Assembly (NCBI GenBank): GCA_017631795.1
Contig: JAGBSO010000029.1
Coordinates: 1 to 64,000 of the forward strand
DNA length: 64,000 nucleotides
Source of the DNA: Clostridia bacterium
GTDB lineage: Bacteria > Bacillota > Clostridia > Oscillospirales > Acutalibacteraceae
Reading direction: 5' to 3'
The notes under the pieces were generated by a model. The model did not search any database and was not told the origin of the DNA. It worked only from the letters and a program-made list of their open reading frames with translations. Below, one piece after another: positions 7,154-14,848 of this stretch. The position numbers were made by a program, and so were the translations under genes. Positions within the stretch are counted from its first letter, which is position 1, and every line of letters starts with the position of its first letter.

Positions 7154-7945
7154 TTATTCTGATATTACAAATTTTCTTATCACAAATTCAAGTTCTGTTG
7201 TAAGTGTCTGCAGATTTTCAAGTTTCTGCCTGTCCTTTTCAGATGTTTTATAATAATACGGAGTCATGGCAAAAAGACTCATTATTTCTTCCTGACCCGT
7301 CAGAGTCACTTTTGTGCTGACTGTGATACTGTCAGCTTTTTCAAGGCACTCATACTCTGTCGTGTCTTCATTGTTTTCATAAGGATTTTCATAAAGAATC
7401 TCTTTGAGTCCCCAGAGATGTCTTTTTCCCGGCACAACAGAAAGCAACATTCCGTCTTTTTTCAGAATTCTTGCAAATTCTTTTTCGGAAAACGGCGCAC
7501 AAATCTGCACGGCAACATCTATACTTCTGCTTTCAACAGGGATTCTTGCGATGTTTGCAACAAAAAAACTGACTTCTTTATATTTTTTCGCTGCAAGACG
7601 TATCATTTCCTTTGAGATATCAAAGCCTGACACATCTGCGCCTGTTTTTCTTCTCATATAATCTGTATAGTAACCTTCACCGCATGATATATCAAGAAGT
7701 TTATCATTCTGATTTATATATTTACAAAGCTCATCTGCAAGGAAATCATAGTAGCCTTTTTCAAGAAAAGTACGTCTTGCACGTGCCATATCACGATTAT
7801 CGCCGATAAGCTCCCCTGCTTTATGTTTGCCTGAAAGAAGATTCACATAGCCTTCTTTTGCAGTATCAAAAGAATGTGATTTTTCGCAGATATATGTGCG
7901 TTCATTTTTTATAAGTTTAGCTGAGCACACGGGACAAATAAGCAT
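7154..7945 (-). CDS. 23S rRNA (guanine-N1)-methyltransferase, RlmA type
   Basis: The 263-residue protein resembles RlmA(I)/RlmA(II), which use S-adenosylmethionine to methylate N1 of a guanine in 23S rRNA helix 35. An N-terminal zinc finger is visible (Cys4, Cys7, Cys20, His24) followed by FDTAKEGYVNLL. The methyltransferase domain has LLDISCGEGYYTDYM as the SAM-binding glycine motif and QICAPFSEKEFARILKKDG later. The ATG at 7945 is chosen because AAGGAG stands 8 nt before it; the frame extends further upstream without a start signal. RlmA(I) and RlmA(II) differ in target base (G745 versus G748) and cannot be separated here. Confidence 0.85.
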   Translation of the reverse strand: MLICPVCSAKLIKNERTYICEKSHSFDTAKEGYVNLLSGKHKAGELIGDNRDMARARRTFLEKGYYDFLADELCKYINQNDKLLDISCGEGYYTDYMRRKTGADVSGFDISKEMIRLAAKKYKEVSFFVANIARIPVESRSIDVAVQICAPFSEKEFARILKKDGMLLSVVPGKRHLWGLKEILYENPYENNEDTTEYECLEKADSITVSTKVTLTGQEEIMSLFAMTPYYYKTSEKDRQKLENLQTLTTELEFVIRKFVISE

Positions 7946-8010
7946 TTTTACAGCTCCTTTTTCTGAATAAAATCCAATCAACGGCAAAAACTGTTTATGA
8001 GGTGTTGAAA

Positions 8011-8364
8011 ATGGATTTTCTTAAAGCTTTTCTTGTGGGAGGACTCATATGCGTTGTCGGTCAGATACTTATAGACAACACAAAGCTCACTCCGGGAAAA
8101 ATTCTGGTAGGTTATATTGTTGCGGGAGTTGTCATTTCATCCATCGGACTTTATGAGCCGATAAAAGAATTTGCAGGTGCGGGTGCAACAGTGCCGCTTA
8201 CAGGCTTCGGTTACACTCTTGTTGAAGGCACAAAAAAGGCAATTGAAGAGCAGGGGCTCATCGGCGCACTTACAGGACCGCTGACTTCATGCTCAGCAGG
8301 TGTAACTGCTGCATTACTCTCAGGAGTTACGGTTGCCTTTATGACAAAACCAAAATCTAAATAA
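8011..8364 (+). CDS. spoVAE: Stage V sporulation protein AE, as a lone gene
   Basis: The 117-residue protein is highly hydrophobic with about four membrane segments and matches SpoVAE (SpoVAEb): MDFLKAFLVGGLICVVGQILID at the start and TGFGYTLVEGTKKAIEEQG in the middle. In Bacillus and Clostridium SpoVA proteins form the channel that moves Ca-dipicolinate into and out of the spore. Here it stands alone; the usual partners spoVAC and spoVAD are not in the window. The ATG follows GAGGTG; an in-frame GTG inside that site is less likely. It is divergent from rlmA with only 65 nt between them. Confidence 0.85.
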   Translation: MDFLKAFLVGGLICVVGQILIDNTKLTPGKILVGYIVAGVVISSIGLYEPIKEFAGAGATVPLTGFGYTLVEGTKKAIEEQGLIGALTGPLTSCSAGVTAALLSGVTVAFMTKPKSK

Positions 8365-8413
8365 TATTATACATCAAAAAATCCTACTTTCAAATAATTT
8401 TTGAAAAAAAGTG

Positions 8414-8441
8414 TTGACTTTACCGAATTTTGAGCTATACT
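8414..8441 (+). promoter_or_regulatory. htpG promoter
   Basis: TTGACT (8414-8419) and TATACT (8436-8441) with a 16-nt spacer, immediately upstream of the CIRCE operator. Confidence 0.8.
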
Positions 8442-8445
8442 ATAT

Positions 8446-8472
8446 TTAGCACTCTGTGTGGCAGAGTGCTAA
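8446..8472 (+). promoter_or_regulatory. CIRCE operator (HrcA binding site)
   Basis: A perfect TTAGCACTC (8446-8454), nine-base spacer, GAGTGCTAA (8464-8472). This is the exact CIRCE consensus bound by the heat-shock repressor HrcA. It covers the transcription start region of htpG, so the gene should be induced by heat or protein damage. Confidence 0.97.
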
Positions 8473-8496
8473 TAATTATTTTCAAAGGTGATTTCA

Positions 8497-10371
8497 ATGA
8501 GCAAAAAGCAATTCAAGGCAGAATCCAAAAAATTGCTTGATATGATGATCAATTCAATCTATACACATAAGGAGATTTTCCTCAGAGAGCTTATATCAAA
8601 TGCAAGCGACGCAATTGACAAGCTCTATTTCCGTTCACTTACAGACAATTCTGTAGGTCTTGACAAGAGTGATTTCAGAATCACAATCACACCCGATAAA
8701 GATGCAAGAACTATCACAATCGAAGACAACGGTTGCGGTATGACTGCAGATGAACTTGAAAACAACCTGGGAACAATCGCAAAAAGCGGATCTCTTGATT
8801 TCAAAAAGAACATGGATGAAAAGAGCGATGTGGAAATTATCGGTCAGTTCGGTGTAGGTTTCTATTCTGCATTCATGATCAGCGATAAGGTTACTGTTCT
8901 TTCACGTGCATTCGGTGAAGACAGTGCAAATCTCTGGGTCAGCGAAGGTGCAGAAGGCTACACAATCGAACCTGCACAGAAAGATTCTGCAGGTACAGTA
9001 ATCACTCTTTATGTCAAAGAAGACACAGAAAACGACAAATACGGCGAATTCCTTGATACTTACCGCATTTCTGCAATTATCAGAAAATATTCTGATTATA
9101 TACGCTACCCCATCACAATGGATGTTGAAACTTCTCAGCCCGTTGAAGGTAAAGAAGGCGAATACGAAACAGTTATCGAAACAAGAACTCTCAACAGCAT
9201 GATTCCCCTCTGGAGAAAAAACAAGAACGAAATCACAGCTGATGAATACGATGCATTCTATCAGGATAAATTCTTCGATTTTGAAAAACCTGCAAAGGTT
9301 GTTCACAGCAAAGTTGAAGGTCAGGCAACATACGATGCTCTTCTTTTCATTCCTAAACGTGCACCCTATGATTACTACACAAAGAACTACGAAAAAGGTC
9401 TTCAGCTTTATTCAAACGGTGTTCTTATCATGGACAAATGTCCCGACCTGCTTCCCGACTATTTCAGCTTTGTGAAAGGTCTTGTTGACAGTGCCGACCT
9501 TTCACTCAACATTTCCCGTGAAGTGCTTCAGCACGACCATCAGCTCAAGCTCATTGCAAAAACAATCGAAAAGAAGATAAAGTCTGAGCTTCAGAATATG
9601 CTTAAAAATGACAGAGAAACATATGAAGAATTCTTCAAGTCATTCGGTATGCAGATGAAATTCGGCATCTATGAAAGCTATGGCGCACACAAAGATGCAC
9701 TCAAAGACCTTATCATGTTTGTTTCATCATATGAAGACAAGCTTTCAACACTTTCAGAATATGTTGAAAGAATGAAAGACGGTCAGGATAAGATTTATTA
9801 TGCCTGCGGTGAAACAAAGGCAAAGATTGATATGCTTCCTCAGGTTGAAGCAGTCAAGGACAAGGGTTATGAAATCCTTTATTTCACAGACAATGTTGAT
9901 GAATTCGCAATTCAGATGCTTATGGCTTATGATGACAAGCATTTTGTGAATGTATGCGCAGACAAGCTTGACCTTGATACCGACGCGGAAAAAGAAGAGC
10001 TTAAAAAAGAAAACGAAGATGCAAAGGATATGCTCACAAAGATGAAAGAAGCTCTCGGTGACAGCGTTACTGAAGTGCGTTTCACAAATGCTCTTAAAAA
10101 TCATCCCGCATGTCTCACAAGCGAAGGTATGCTTTCAACAGAAATGGAAAAAGTGCTCAACGCAATGCCGGGTGCAAACGGTGTTAAAGCAGAAACAGTG
10201 CTTGAAATAAATGCATCTCATCCCATTTCGGATAAGCTCAGAAATCTTGATGATGAAACACTTGAAAAATATGCAAAACTGCTTTATATGCAGGCAAGAC
10301 TTATCAGCGGTCTTTCAATTGAAGACCCCGCAGAATTCAGCGCACTCATCAGCGAGCTTATGATCAGATAA
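8497..10371 (+). CDS. htpG: Molecular chaperone HtpG (Hsp90)
   Basis: The 624-residue protein has the three-part Hsp90 build: an N-terminal GHKL ATPase domain (ELISNASDAIDKL with the ATP-site Asn/Asp, DNGCGMT, GQFGVGFYSAFM), a middle domain with the catalytic Arg region (NISREVLQHD), and a C-terminal dimerisation domain. Length is normal for bacterial HtpG. The ATG at 8497 follows AAAGGTGA. A CIRCE operator precedes it, so HrcA control is expected; in B. subtilis htpG is not in the CIRCE regulon. Codon choice is even and well optimised, as expected for an abundant protein. A bidirectional terminator follows. Confidence 0.98.
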   Translation: MSKKQFKAESKKLLDMMINSIYTHKEIFLRELISNASDAIDKLYFRSLTDNSVGLDKSDFRITITPDKDARTITIEDNGCGMTADELENNLGTIAKSGSLDFKKNMDEKSDVEIIGQFGVGFYSAFMISDKVTVLSRAFGEDSANLWVSEGAEGYTIEPAQKDSAGTVITLYVKEDTENDKYGEFLDTYRISAIIRKYSDYIRYPITMDVETSQPVEGKEGEYETVIETRTLNSMIPLWRKNKNEITADEYDAFYQDKFFDFEKPAKVVHSKVEGQATYDALLFIPKRAPYDYYTKNYEKGLQLYSNGVLIMDKCPDLLPDYFSFVKGLVDSADLSLNISREVLQHDHQLKLIAKTIEKKIKSELQNMLKNDRETYEEFFKSFGMQMKFGIYESYGAHKDALKDLIMFVSSYEDKLSTLSEYVERMKDGQDKIYYACGETKAKIDMLPQVEAVKDKGYEILYFTDNVDEFAIQMLMAYDDKHFVNVCADKLDLDTDAEKEELKKENEDAKDMLTKMKEALGDSVTEVRFTNALKNHPACLTSEGMLSTEMEKVLNAMPGANGVKAETVLEINASHPISDKLRNLDDETLEKYAKLLYMQARLISGLSIEDPAEFSALISELMIR

Positions 10372-10380
10372 CGAAAAAAT

Positions 10381-10412
10381 CAGCAGAGAGAAAAACTCTC
10401 TGCTGTATTTTT
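10381..10412. terminator. Bidirectional terminator between htpG and spoVM
   Basis: Ten-bp stem CAGCAGAGAG/CTCTCTGCTG (10381-10390 with 10396-10405). TATTTTTTT follows on the plus strand and ATTTTTTC on the minus strand, so it can stop both convergent transcripts. Confidence 0.9.
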
Positions 10413-10426
10413 TACCTTAATATATT

Positions 10427-10513
10427 TTATATTTCATCTGTTTTTTTCAGTCTGAACATCATCCGAAGTATTCCTTTCAGGAATTTCGGACTTTCGATTA
10501 CAAGAATTTTCAT
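10427..10513 (-). CDS. spoVM: Stage V sporulation protein M, 28 residues
   Basis: SpoVM is a very short amphipathic peptide that binds the convex forespore membrane and anchors the coat protein SpoIVA. This 28-residue ORF (start MKILVIESPKFLKGILRMMF) lines up without gaps with the 26-residue B. subtilis protein as I recall it: MK at 1-2, I6, the helix-shaping P9, K10, F11, L12, G14, I15, R17, M19 and a charged tail are shared. Differences include Glu7 for Lys and Ser8 for Leu. The ATG follows GAGGGGG. Its place downstream of rsgA, prkC and prpC matches the B. subtilis locus, which strongly supports the call. The preceding gene's stop codon overlaps its ribosome binding site. Confidence 0.85.
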   Translation of the reverse strand: MKILVIESPKFLKGILRMMFRLKKTDEI

Positions 10514-10525
10514 TCAATTTCCCCC

Positions 10526-10684
10526 TCACCGATTTATAAGCATTATTCCCACAACAACCAACATTATTGCGGAAATCACGACAATCCATTTAGAGGGAAA
10601 TATAATAGCTGAAACAATTCCTACACCAAACGCAACCACAATAATTCCGACGTTACATTTTTTCTTATTACTGTTACGCTTCAA
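10526..10684 (-). CDS. Small two-span membrane protein next to spoVM (52 residues)
   Basis: The product starts with a basic segment (KRNSNKKKC) and has two membrane helices (about 13-28 and 32-50) joined by a short FPSKW turn, ending MLINR. The start is taken as the TTG at 10684, 8 nt after a GGGGAGG site; the longer frame has no ribosome binding site. Its stop codon overlaps the ribosome binding site of spoVM, so the two are translated from one message. This suggests, by context only, a role in spore formation. A CTCCCCGTA/TACGGGGAG inverted repeat (about 10696-10730) includes the ribosome binding site region. No family name is offered. Confidence 0.65.
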   Translation of the reverse strand: MKRNSNKKKCNVGIIVVAFGVGIVSAIIFPSKWIVVISAIMLVVVGIMLINR

Positions 10685-10784
10685 AAAAAATACCTCCCCG
10701 TAATGAATGTTCATCACATTATACGGGGAGTTTTTTATATTGGTGCAAGTACAAACAACAATTTATTGACGAGTTAGGAGTTAG

Positions 10785-10887
10785 AAGTGTCGGAAGCACT
10801 TCGTGCTTGCTCCGCTTCGCTCTATTCATTTTCAACTTTCAATTTTCAATTTTCCACTACAATAATTTAGCACCGCTAAATTATTGT
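10785..10887 (-). repeat. Dispersed intergenic element, copy 1
   Basis: About 100 bases matching the region at 44821-44924 in opposite orientation with roughly 90 per cent identity by eye. In the orientation of the other copy it starts with a 13-3-13 palindrome (ACAATAATTTAGC/GCTAAATTATTGT, 10859-10887), then GTGGAAAATTGAAA-type A/T runs, GAGCGAAGCGG, and a small hairpin AAGCAC-GAA-GTGCTT. The palindrome directly abuts the rsgA stop codon. It has no coding capacity. Confidence 0.85.
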
Positions 10888-11769
10888 TTAATGTTCCCAT
10901 TCCTTATAATCCTTCACTTCGTCGTACATCATCTTATAGCTTTCATGACGGCTTTCGGGGATTTCACCGTTTTTCACGGCTTCGCAGATTCTGCATCCTT
11001 TCTCACCTATATGAGCACAGGATACAAATTTACACTGCCCTATGTACTTATCAAATTCAGGAAAACAGAACTGAAGATTTTCTTTGAGAATGATTTCAAT
11101 GTTTTCAAAATCAAGGGAAGAAAAACCGGGAGTATCAGCAATATATCCGCCGAAAAGTTCATAAAGCTCCACAGTTCTTGTTGTGTGTCTGCCTCTGCCC
11201 AGCTTATTGCTGATGTGTGCTGTCGCAAGTGCAAGGTCAGGGTCAACCGCATTGAGAATTGACGATTTGCCGACTCCTGTATTACCTGTAAGCGCACAGA
11301 CAGAAGATTCAAAAATATTTCTGAATTTCTCTATCCCCTCGCCTGTTTTTGACGATACTGCAAATGACTCTATACCTGCTTTCTGATAGATATCAACATA
11401 GCCTGATGCATCGCTGAGATCTGATTTTGAAAAAACCACAACAGGCTCGATATTTTTATCAACCGCCATGGCTGTCAGCTTATCAATTATCGGAAGATTG
11501 GGAGCAGGCTCTGCAACAGATGAAATAATGATGAGCTTATCAAGATTTGCCACGGGAGGACGGATAAGAGAGTTTTTACGCTCATAAATATCCGTAACCG
11601 TACCGCGTGTTTCATCTGTTTCAATCGAAACTTTATCACCGACAAGAGGTGTGATTTTCTGTTTTCTGAAAACACCTCTTGCACGGCATTCTGTTATTTC
11701 ACCGTCTTCACTGCGGACATAGTAAAAGCCCGCAGTTGACTTCATTATAATGCAATTCTCTTTTATCAT
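10888..11769 (-). CDS. rsgA: Ribosome small-subunit-dependent GTPase RsgA
   Basis: RsgA is a circularly permuted GTPase that checks late 30S subunit assembly. The 293-residue protein has an OB-fold N-terminus (1-70), then the permuted G motifs: FSKSD (G4) before GNTGVGKSSILN (G1) and DTPGFSSLDF (G3). A C-terminal zinc site is formed by the CKFVSCAHIGEKGC cluster. Length is normal. It follows prkC with one base between stop and start, as in the B. subtilis prpC-prkC-cpgA cluster, where PrkC phosphorylates CpgA/RsgA. The stop codon touches a dispersed repeat. Confidence 0.96.
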   Translation of the reverse strand: MIKENCIIMKSTAGFYYVRSEDGEITECRARGVFRKQKITPLVGDKVSIETDETRGTVTDIYERKNSLIRPPVANLDKLIIISSVAEPAPNLPIIDKLTAMAVDKNIEPVVVFSKSDLSDASGYVDIYQKAGIESFAVSSKTGEGIEKFRNIFESSVCALTGNTGVGKSSILNAVDPDLALATAHISNKLGRGRHTTRTVELYELFGGYIADTPGFSSLDFENIEIILKENLQFCFPEFDKYIGQCKFVSCAHIGEKGCRICEAVKNGEIPESRHESYKMMYDEVKDYKEWEH

Positions 11770-11770
11770 A

Positions 11771-14071
11771 TTATTCTGTTGCCGGTCCGGTACTTACATA
11801 CACTTTGATAGGTGCTTCAAGAAGTTCATCCTTGCTGAATTCTGATTTTTCAGCAGATACAGCAATAATAAGTCCTTTGGAAACAGTATCTGAAGCTCTG
11901 TCAATCTGTTCGATATTATCGAAACCGATGTTTATCAGCTCTATATAATAATCATAGTATGTCTTATTTGAATAATCAGGGAGTTTATATACGCTGGGTT
12001 CAATTTCGACAGGCTGTGTTGTTGTGGGAGCAGTGGTCTGCGCTGTCACCTGATACTGTGTAACCTGCTTGTCTGTAACTTCAGGTGAAGCTGCAGTAAA
12101 GTCTACCTTACCTGAACATACTTCCTGATCACCGATAAGAACACGGAATGTTGTATTTGCAGATCCTCCGATTTCAACAGTATGAGAAGAACCGTCAAGC
12201 TTGACACTGTTATAAGTTTTATAAAGTGAACCGCCTACATAAACGTATACCGTTTCATGATAATTTTCATAATCCTGAAGATCGGGAAGTGTGATTGTAA
12301 CAGATGTTGTCTTGGTTGATGTTGTTCCGACAAAGATAGTAATCACTGTATTTTCAGCCATTACGGTTGTATCGGGAGCAACAGACTGTTCTATAACGAG
12401 ACCTGCATCACCGCCGTGAGACTCTTTATATCTTACCTCAACCTTGAAGCCGAGACCTTCGAGTTCTTCTTTTGCAACAGAAAGTCTTTCACCGATAACA
12501 CTGGGAACAGCAATCTTACCTTCATTATCAATTGCATAATAAACAGTAACAGTTGAGCCATATGCAACACTCTGTCCTGATGCGGGATCAACTCTTATAA
12601 CTGTACTTTCAGGAACTTTGTTATCAACAACTGCTTTACTCTTTATCTTGAAGCCCAATTTCTGAAGAACACTTTTTGCATCCTGCAGTTTTGTTCCCTC
12701 AGGGAATTCAGGCACAGTCATCGATTCGCTTGTATATGCAATATTAAGTTTTATAATTGTTGAAGTTGTGGAAGAAATCTGCAACTTTTTACCTGCTTCT
12801 TCACTCTGATAGAAAATATATCCTTCGTCATATTCTTTTGTATAAACAAGATTTTCTTCTATCAGTCCGTGTTCAAAGAAATATTTATATTCACTGTCAT
12901 CTCTGATTTCTTCGATATATTTTCCTTCGAATTCAGGAACAACCACTTCGTCAGTATTTGTAAATATAAACCATGCGATGCCGATTATAACAACGATGAG
13001 AACAAAAATTATACCTACAAGAATCGGGAATGTATAATTCTTTTTTGCAATCAGTTCGTTTTCATAATCATCCTCATCAGGTTCCGGAGTTATAACTGTT
13101 GTCTTTGTGTATGCCTGTTCAGGAGCAACCTGAGTATTTACAGGTGTACCTGACGCATAATTATTATTTCTGCCGGCAGGGGGGATGAATCTTGTAGGGT
13201 CATTATCAACAAAACAACTGTGATCAAATTTTGTATTAGGATTGCGTCTGAATTCATCAAGATCAAGAAGCATTTCAGCAGCAGACTGATATCTGTCTCT
13301 GGGTGATTTCTTCATTGCACGCATTGTAATCTGTTCAAGACCTACGGGGATTGAAGGATTGATACTTCTGGGGTTTACCGCTTCTTTCTGAAGCTGCATA
13401 AGTGCAACAGACACAGCACTGTCTGACTGGAAAGGCACACGACCTGTGAGCATTTCGTAGAAAACAACACCTGCTGAATAAATATCAGTCTTATTGTCAA
13501 CAACCTCACCTTTTGCCTGTTCGGGACTGATATAATGAACAGAACCGATTGCGCCGTCTGTCATTGTTTTTGTGTCACCTTTGTTTGAAAAACGTGCAAT
13601 TCCGAAATCTGCAACCTTGATAGTTTTATTATCGTTAAGAAGCATGATGTTCTGAGGCTTGATATCACGATGAATAACACCTTTTTCATGAGCATGCTGC
13701 AAAGCTCTTAAAATCTGAGTACCGAAAAGCACAACTTCTCTCAAAGAAAGTGCGCCTTTCTGCTGGATGTACTGTTTAAGAGTTATGCCCTCGATATATT
13801 CCATTACAATATACTGAATCTGTTCGCCGAAGCTGACATCATAGACTTTGACGATATTTTTATGTGAAAGCACTGCTACCGCTTTTGACTCATTCTTGAA
13901 TCTTCTGCGGAAGTCATCATTTTTACTGTATTCTTCTTTAAGTATTTTTACGGCAACGGTTTTATTGTCAACAGTATCCACAGCTTTATAAACAACAGCC
14001 ATTCCGCCGACACCGATTACATTTTCAAGCTGATATCTGTCGCCCAATAATCTTCCGGTATAATTATCCAT
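11771..14071 (-). CDS. prkC: PASTA-domain Ser/Thr protein kinase PrkC
   Basis: A 766-residue membrane kinase that senses peptidoglycan fragments outside and phosphorylates proteins inside. The kinase domain spans 1 to about 275: GVGGMAVVYK loop (20-29), Lys42, HRDIKPQN (134-141), DFG (155-157). One membrane helix lies at about 346-371. Three PASTA repeats follow (about 377-590). Then comes an Ig-like segment (about 595-665), a Thr-rich linker (TTAPTTTQPVE) and a last PASTA-like repeat, so the extracellular part is longer than in B. subtilis PrkC (648 residues). It is paired with its phosphatase PrpC upstream. In spore formers PrkC triggers germination by muropeptides. Confidence 0.96.
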   Translation of the reverse strand: MDNYTGRLLGDRYQLENVIGVGGMAVVYKAVDTVDNKTVAVKILKEEYSKNDDFRRRFKNESKAVAVLSHKNIVKVYDVSFGEQIQYIVMEYIEGITLKQYIQQKGALSLREVVLFGTQILRALQHAHEKGVIHRDIKPQNIMLLNDNKTIKVADFGIARFSNKGDTKTMTDGAIGSVHYISPEQAKGEVVDNKTDIYSAGVVFYEMLTGRVPFQSDSAVSVALMQLQKEAVNPRSINPSIPVGLEQITMRAMKKSPRDRYQSAAEMLLDLDEFRRNPNTKFDHSCFVDNDPTRFIPPAGRNNNYASGTPVNTQVAPEQAYTKTTVITPEPDEDDYENELIAKKNYTFPILVGIIFVLIVVIIGIAWFIFTNTDEVVVPEFEGKYIEEIRDDSEYKYFFEHGLIEENLVYTKEYDEGYIFYQSEEAGKKLQISSTTSTIIKLNIAYTSESMTVPEFPEGTKLQDAKSVLQKLGFKIKSKAVVDNKVPESTVIRVDPASGQSVAYGSTVTVYYAIDNEGKIAVPSVIGERLSVAKEELEGLGFKVEVRYKESHGGDAGLVIEQSVAPDTTVMAENTVITIFVGTTSTKTTSVTITLPDLQDYENYHETVYVYVGGSLYKTYNSVKLDGSSHTVEIGGSANTTFRVLIGDQEVCSGKVDFTAASPEVTDKQVTQYQVTAQTTAPTTTQPVEIEPSVYKLPDYSNKTYYDYYIELINIGFDNIEQIDRASDTVSKGLIIAVSAEKSEFSKDELLEAPIKVYVSTGPATE

Positions 14072-14085
14072 ATTATCCTCCTGTT

Positions 14086-14814
14086 TTAACCGACCATCAC
14101 AACTGCGGTGATATTGTCTGTACCGCCTTTTTCGTTTGCAAGTTTTACAAGTCTGTCGGCATAATTGAAAATTTCATCATCACAGGTACAATTTATTATT
14201 TCCTCATTACTTACATGATTTGTCAATCCGTCAGAGCAAAGAAGGAGCATATCGCCTTTTTCAATACTGACATCATAAAAATCAACAAGGACATCATCTT
14301 TCAGACCTACTGATCTTGTAATAACATTTCTCATGGGATGAGTTGCTGCTTCTTCCGGTGTAATCACTCCCGAATCAACAAGCTCCTGCACCAGAGAGTG
14401 ATCTTTTGTGACCTGAACAATTTCCCGGTCTCTGATATGATAGCATCTGCTGTCACCGACAGATGCAACCACACATTCACCATTCACACAGACGGCAACA
14501 ACTGCTGTTGTTCCCATCCCCTGAAGCGATTCATCCTTTGATGCACGTTCAAAAATATCTGCACTTGCGCAGATGATTGCAGATTCAAGCATATTTTTGA
14601 TTGAGAAATTACGCATTCTCCGATGATAATTAGTCTTTATTCTTTCTGAGATTCTCTCAACGGCCATTTCACTGGCAACATTACCGCCTGCATGACCACC
14701 CATTCCGTCACAGACAACTGCCCATGCACCAACCTCGGGAATCTCTCCTATTGCATAGCTGTCCTGATTTGACGCTCTGCACATCCCCACATCTGTTTTT
14801 GCAGAAATTTTCAT
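14086..14814 (-). CDS. prpC: PP2C-family Ser/Thr phosphatase PrpC
   Basis: The 242-residue protein removes phosphate from proteins modified by PrkC. The PP2C metal-binding motifs are all visible: NQDSY near 17, VVCDGMGGHAGG near 34, SVGDSRCY near 117, LLLCSDGLTNHV near 190 and GGTDNITAVVM near the end. Length matches B. subtilis PrpC (254). It lies 15 nt upstream of prkC in the same direction, forming the usual kinase-phosphatase pair, and follows rlmN closely. Confidence 0.96.
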   Translation of the reverse strand: MKISAKTDVGMCRASNQDSYAIGEIPEVGAWAVVCDGMGGHAGGNVASEMAVERISERIKTNYHRRMRNFSIKNMLESAIICASADIFERASKDESLQGMGTTAVVAVCVNGECVVASVGDSRCYHIRDREIVQVTKDHSLVQELVDSGVITPEEAATHPMRNVITRSVGLKDDVLVDFYDVSIEKGDMLLLCSDGLTNHVSNEEIINCTCDDEIFNYADRLVKLANEKGGTDNITAVVMVG

Positions 14815-14848
14815 TCTAACACCTCCGGCATTAAAATTATTCGTGTAT

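Noticed and set aside
8625-10104. Long open frames antisense to htpG and glmS
   Set aside because: They lack ribosome binding sites and are the shadow of a strongly biased codon pattern on the other strand.
10696-10730. Terminator from the CTCCCCGTA/TACGGGGAG repeat before the 52-residue gene
   Set aside because: No plus-strand gene ends here; on the minus strand it overlaps a probable TATAAT and the ribosome binding site, so a role at the start of the gene is more likely.
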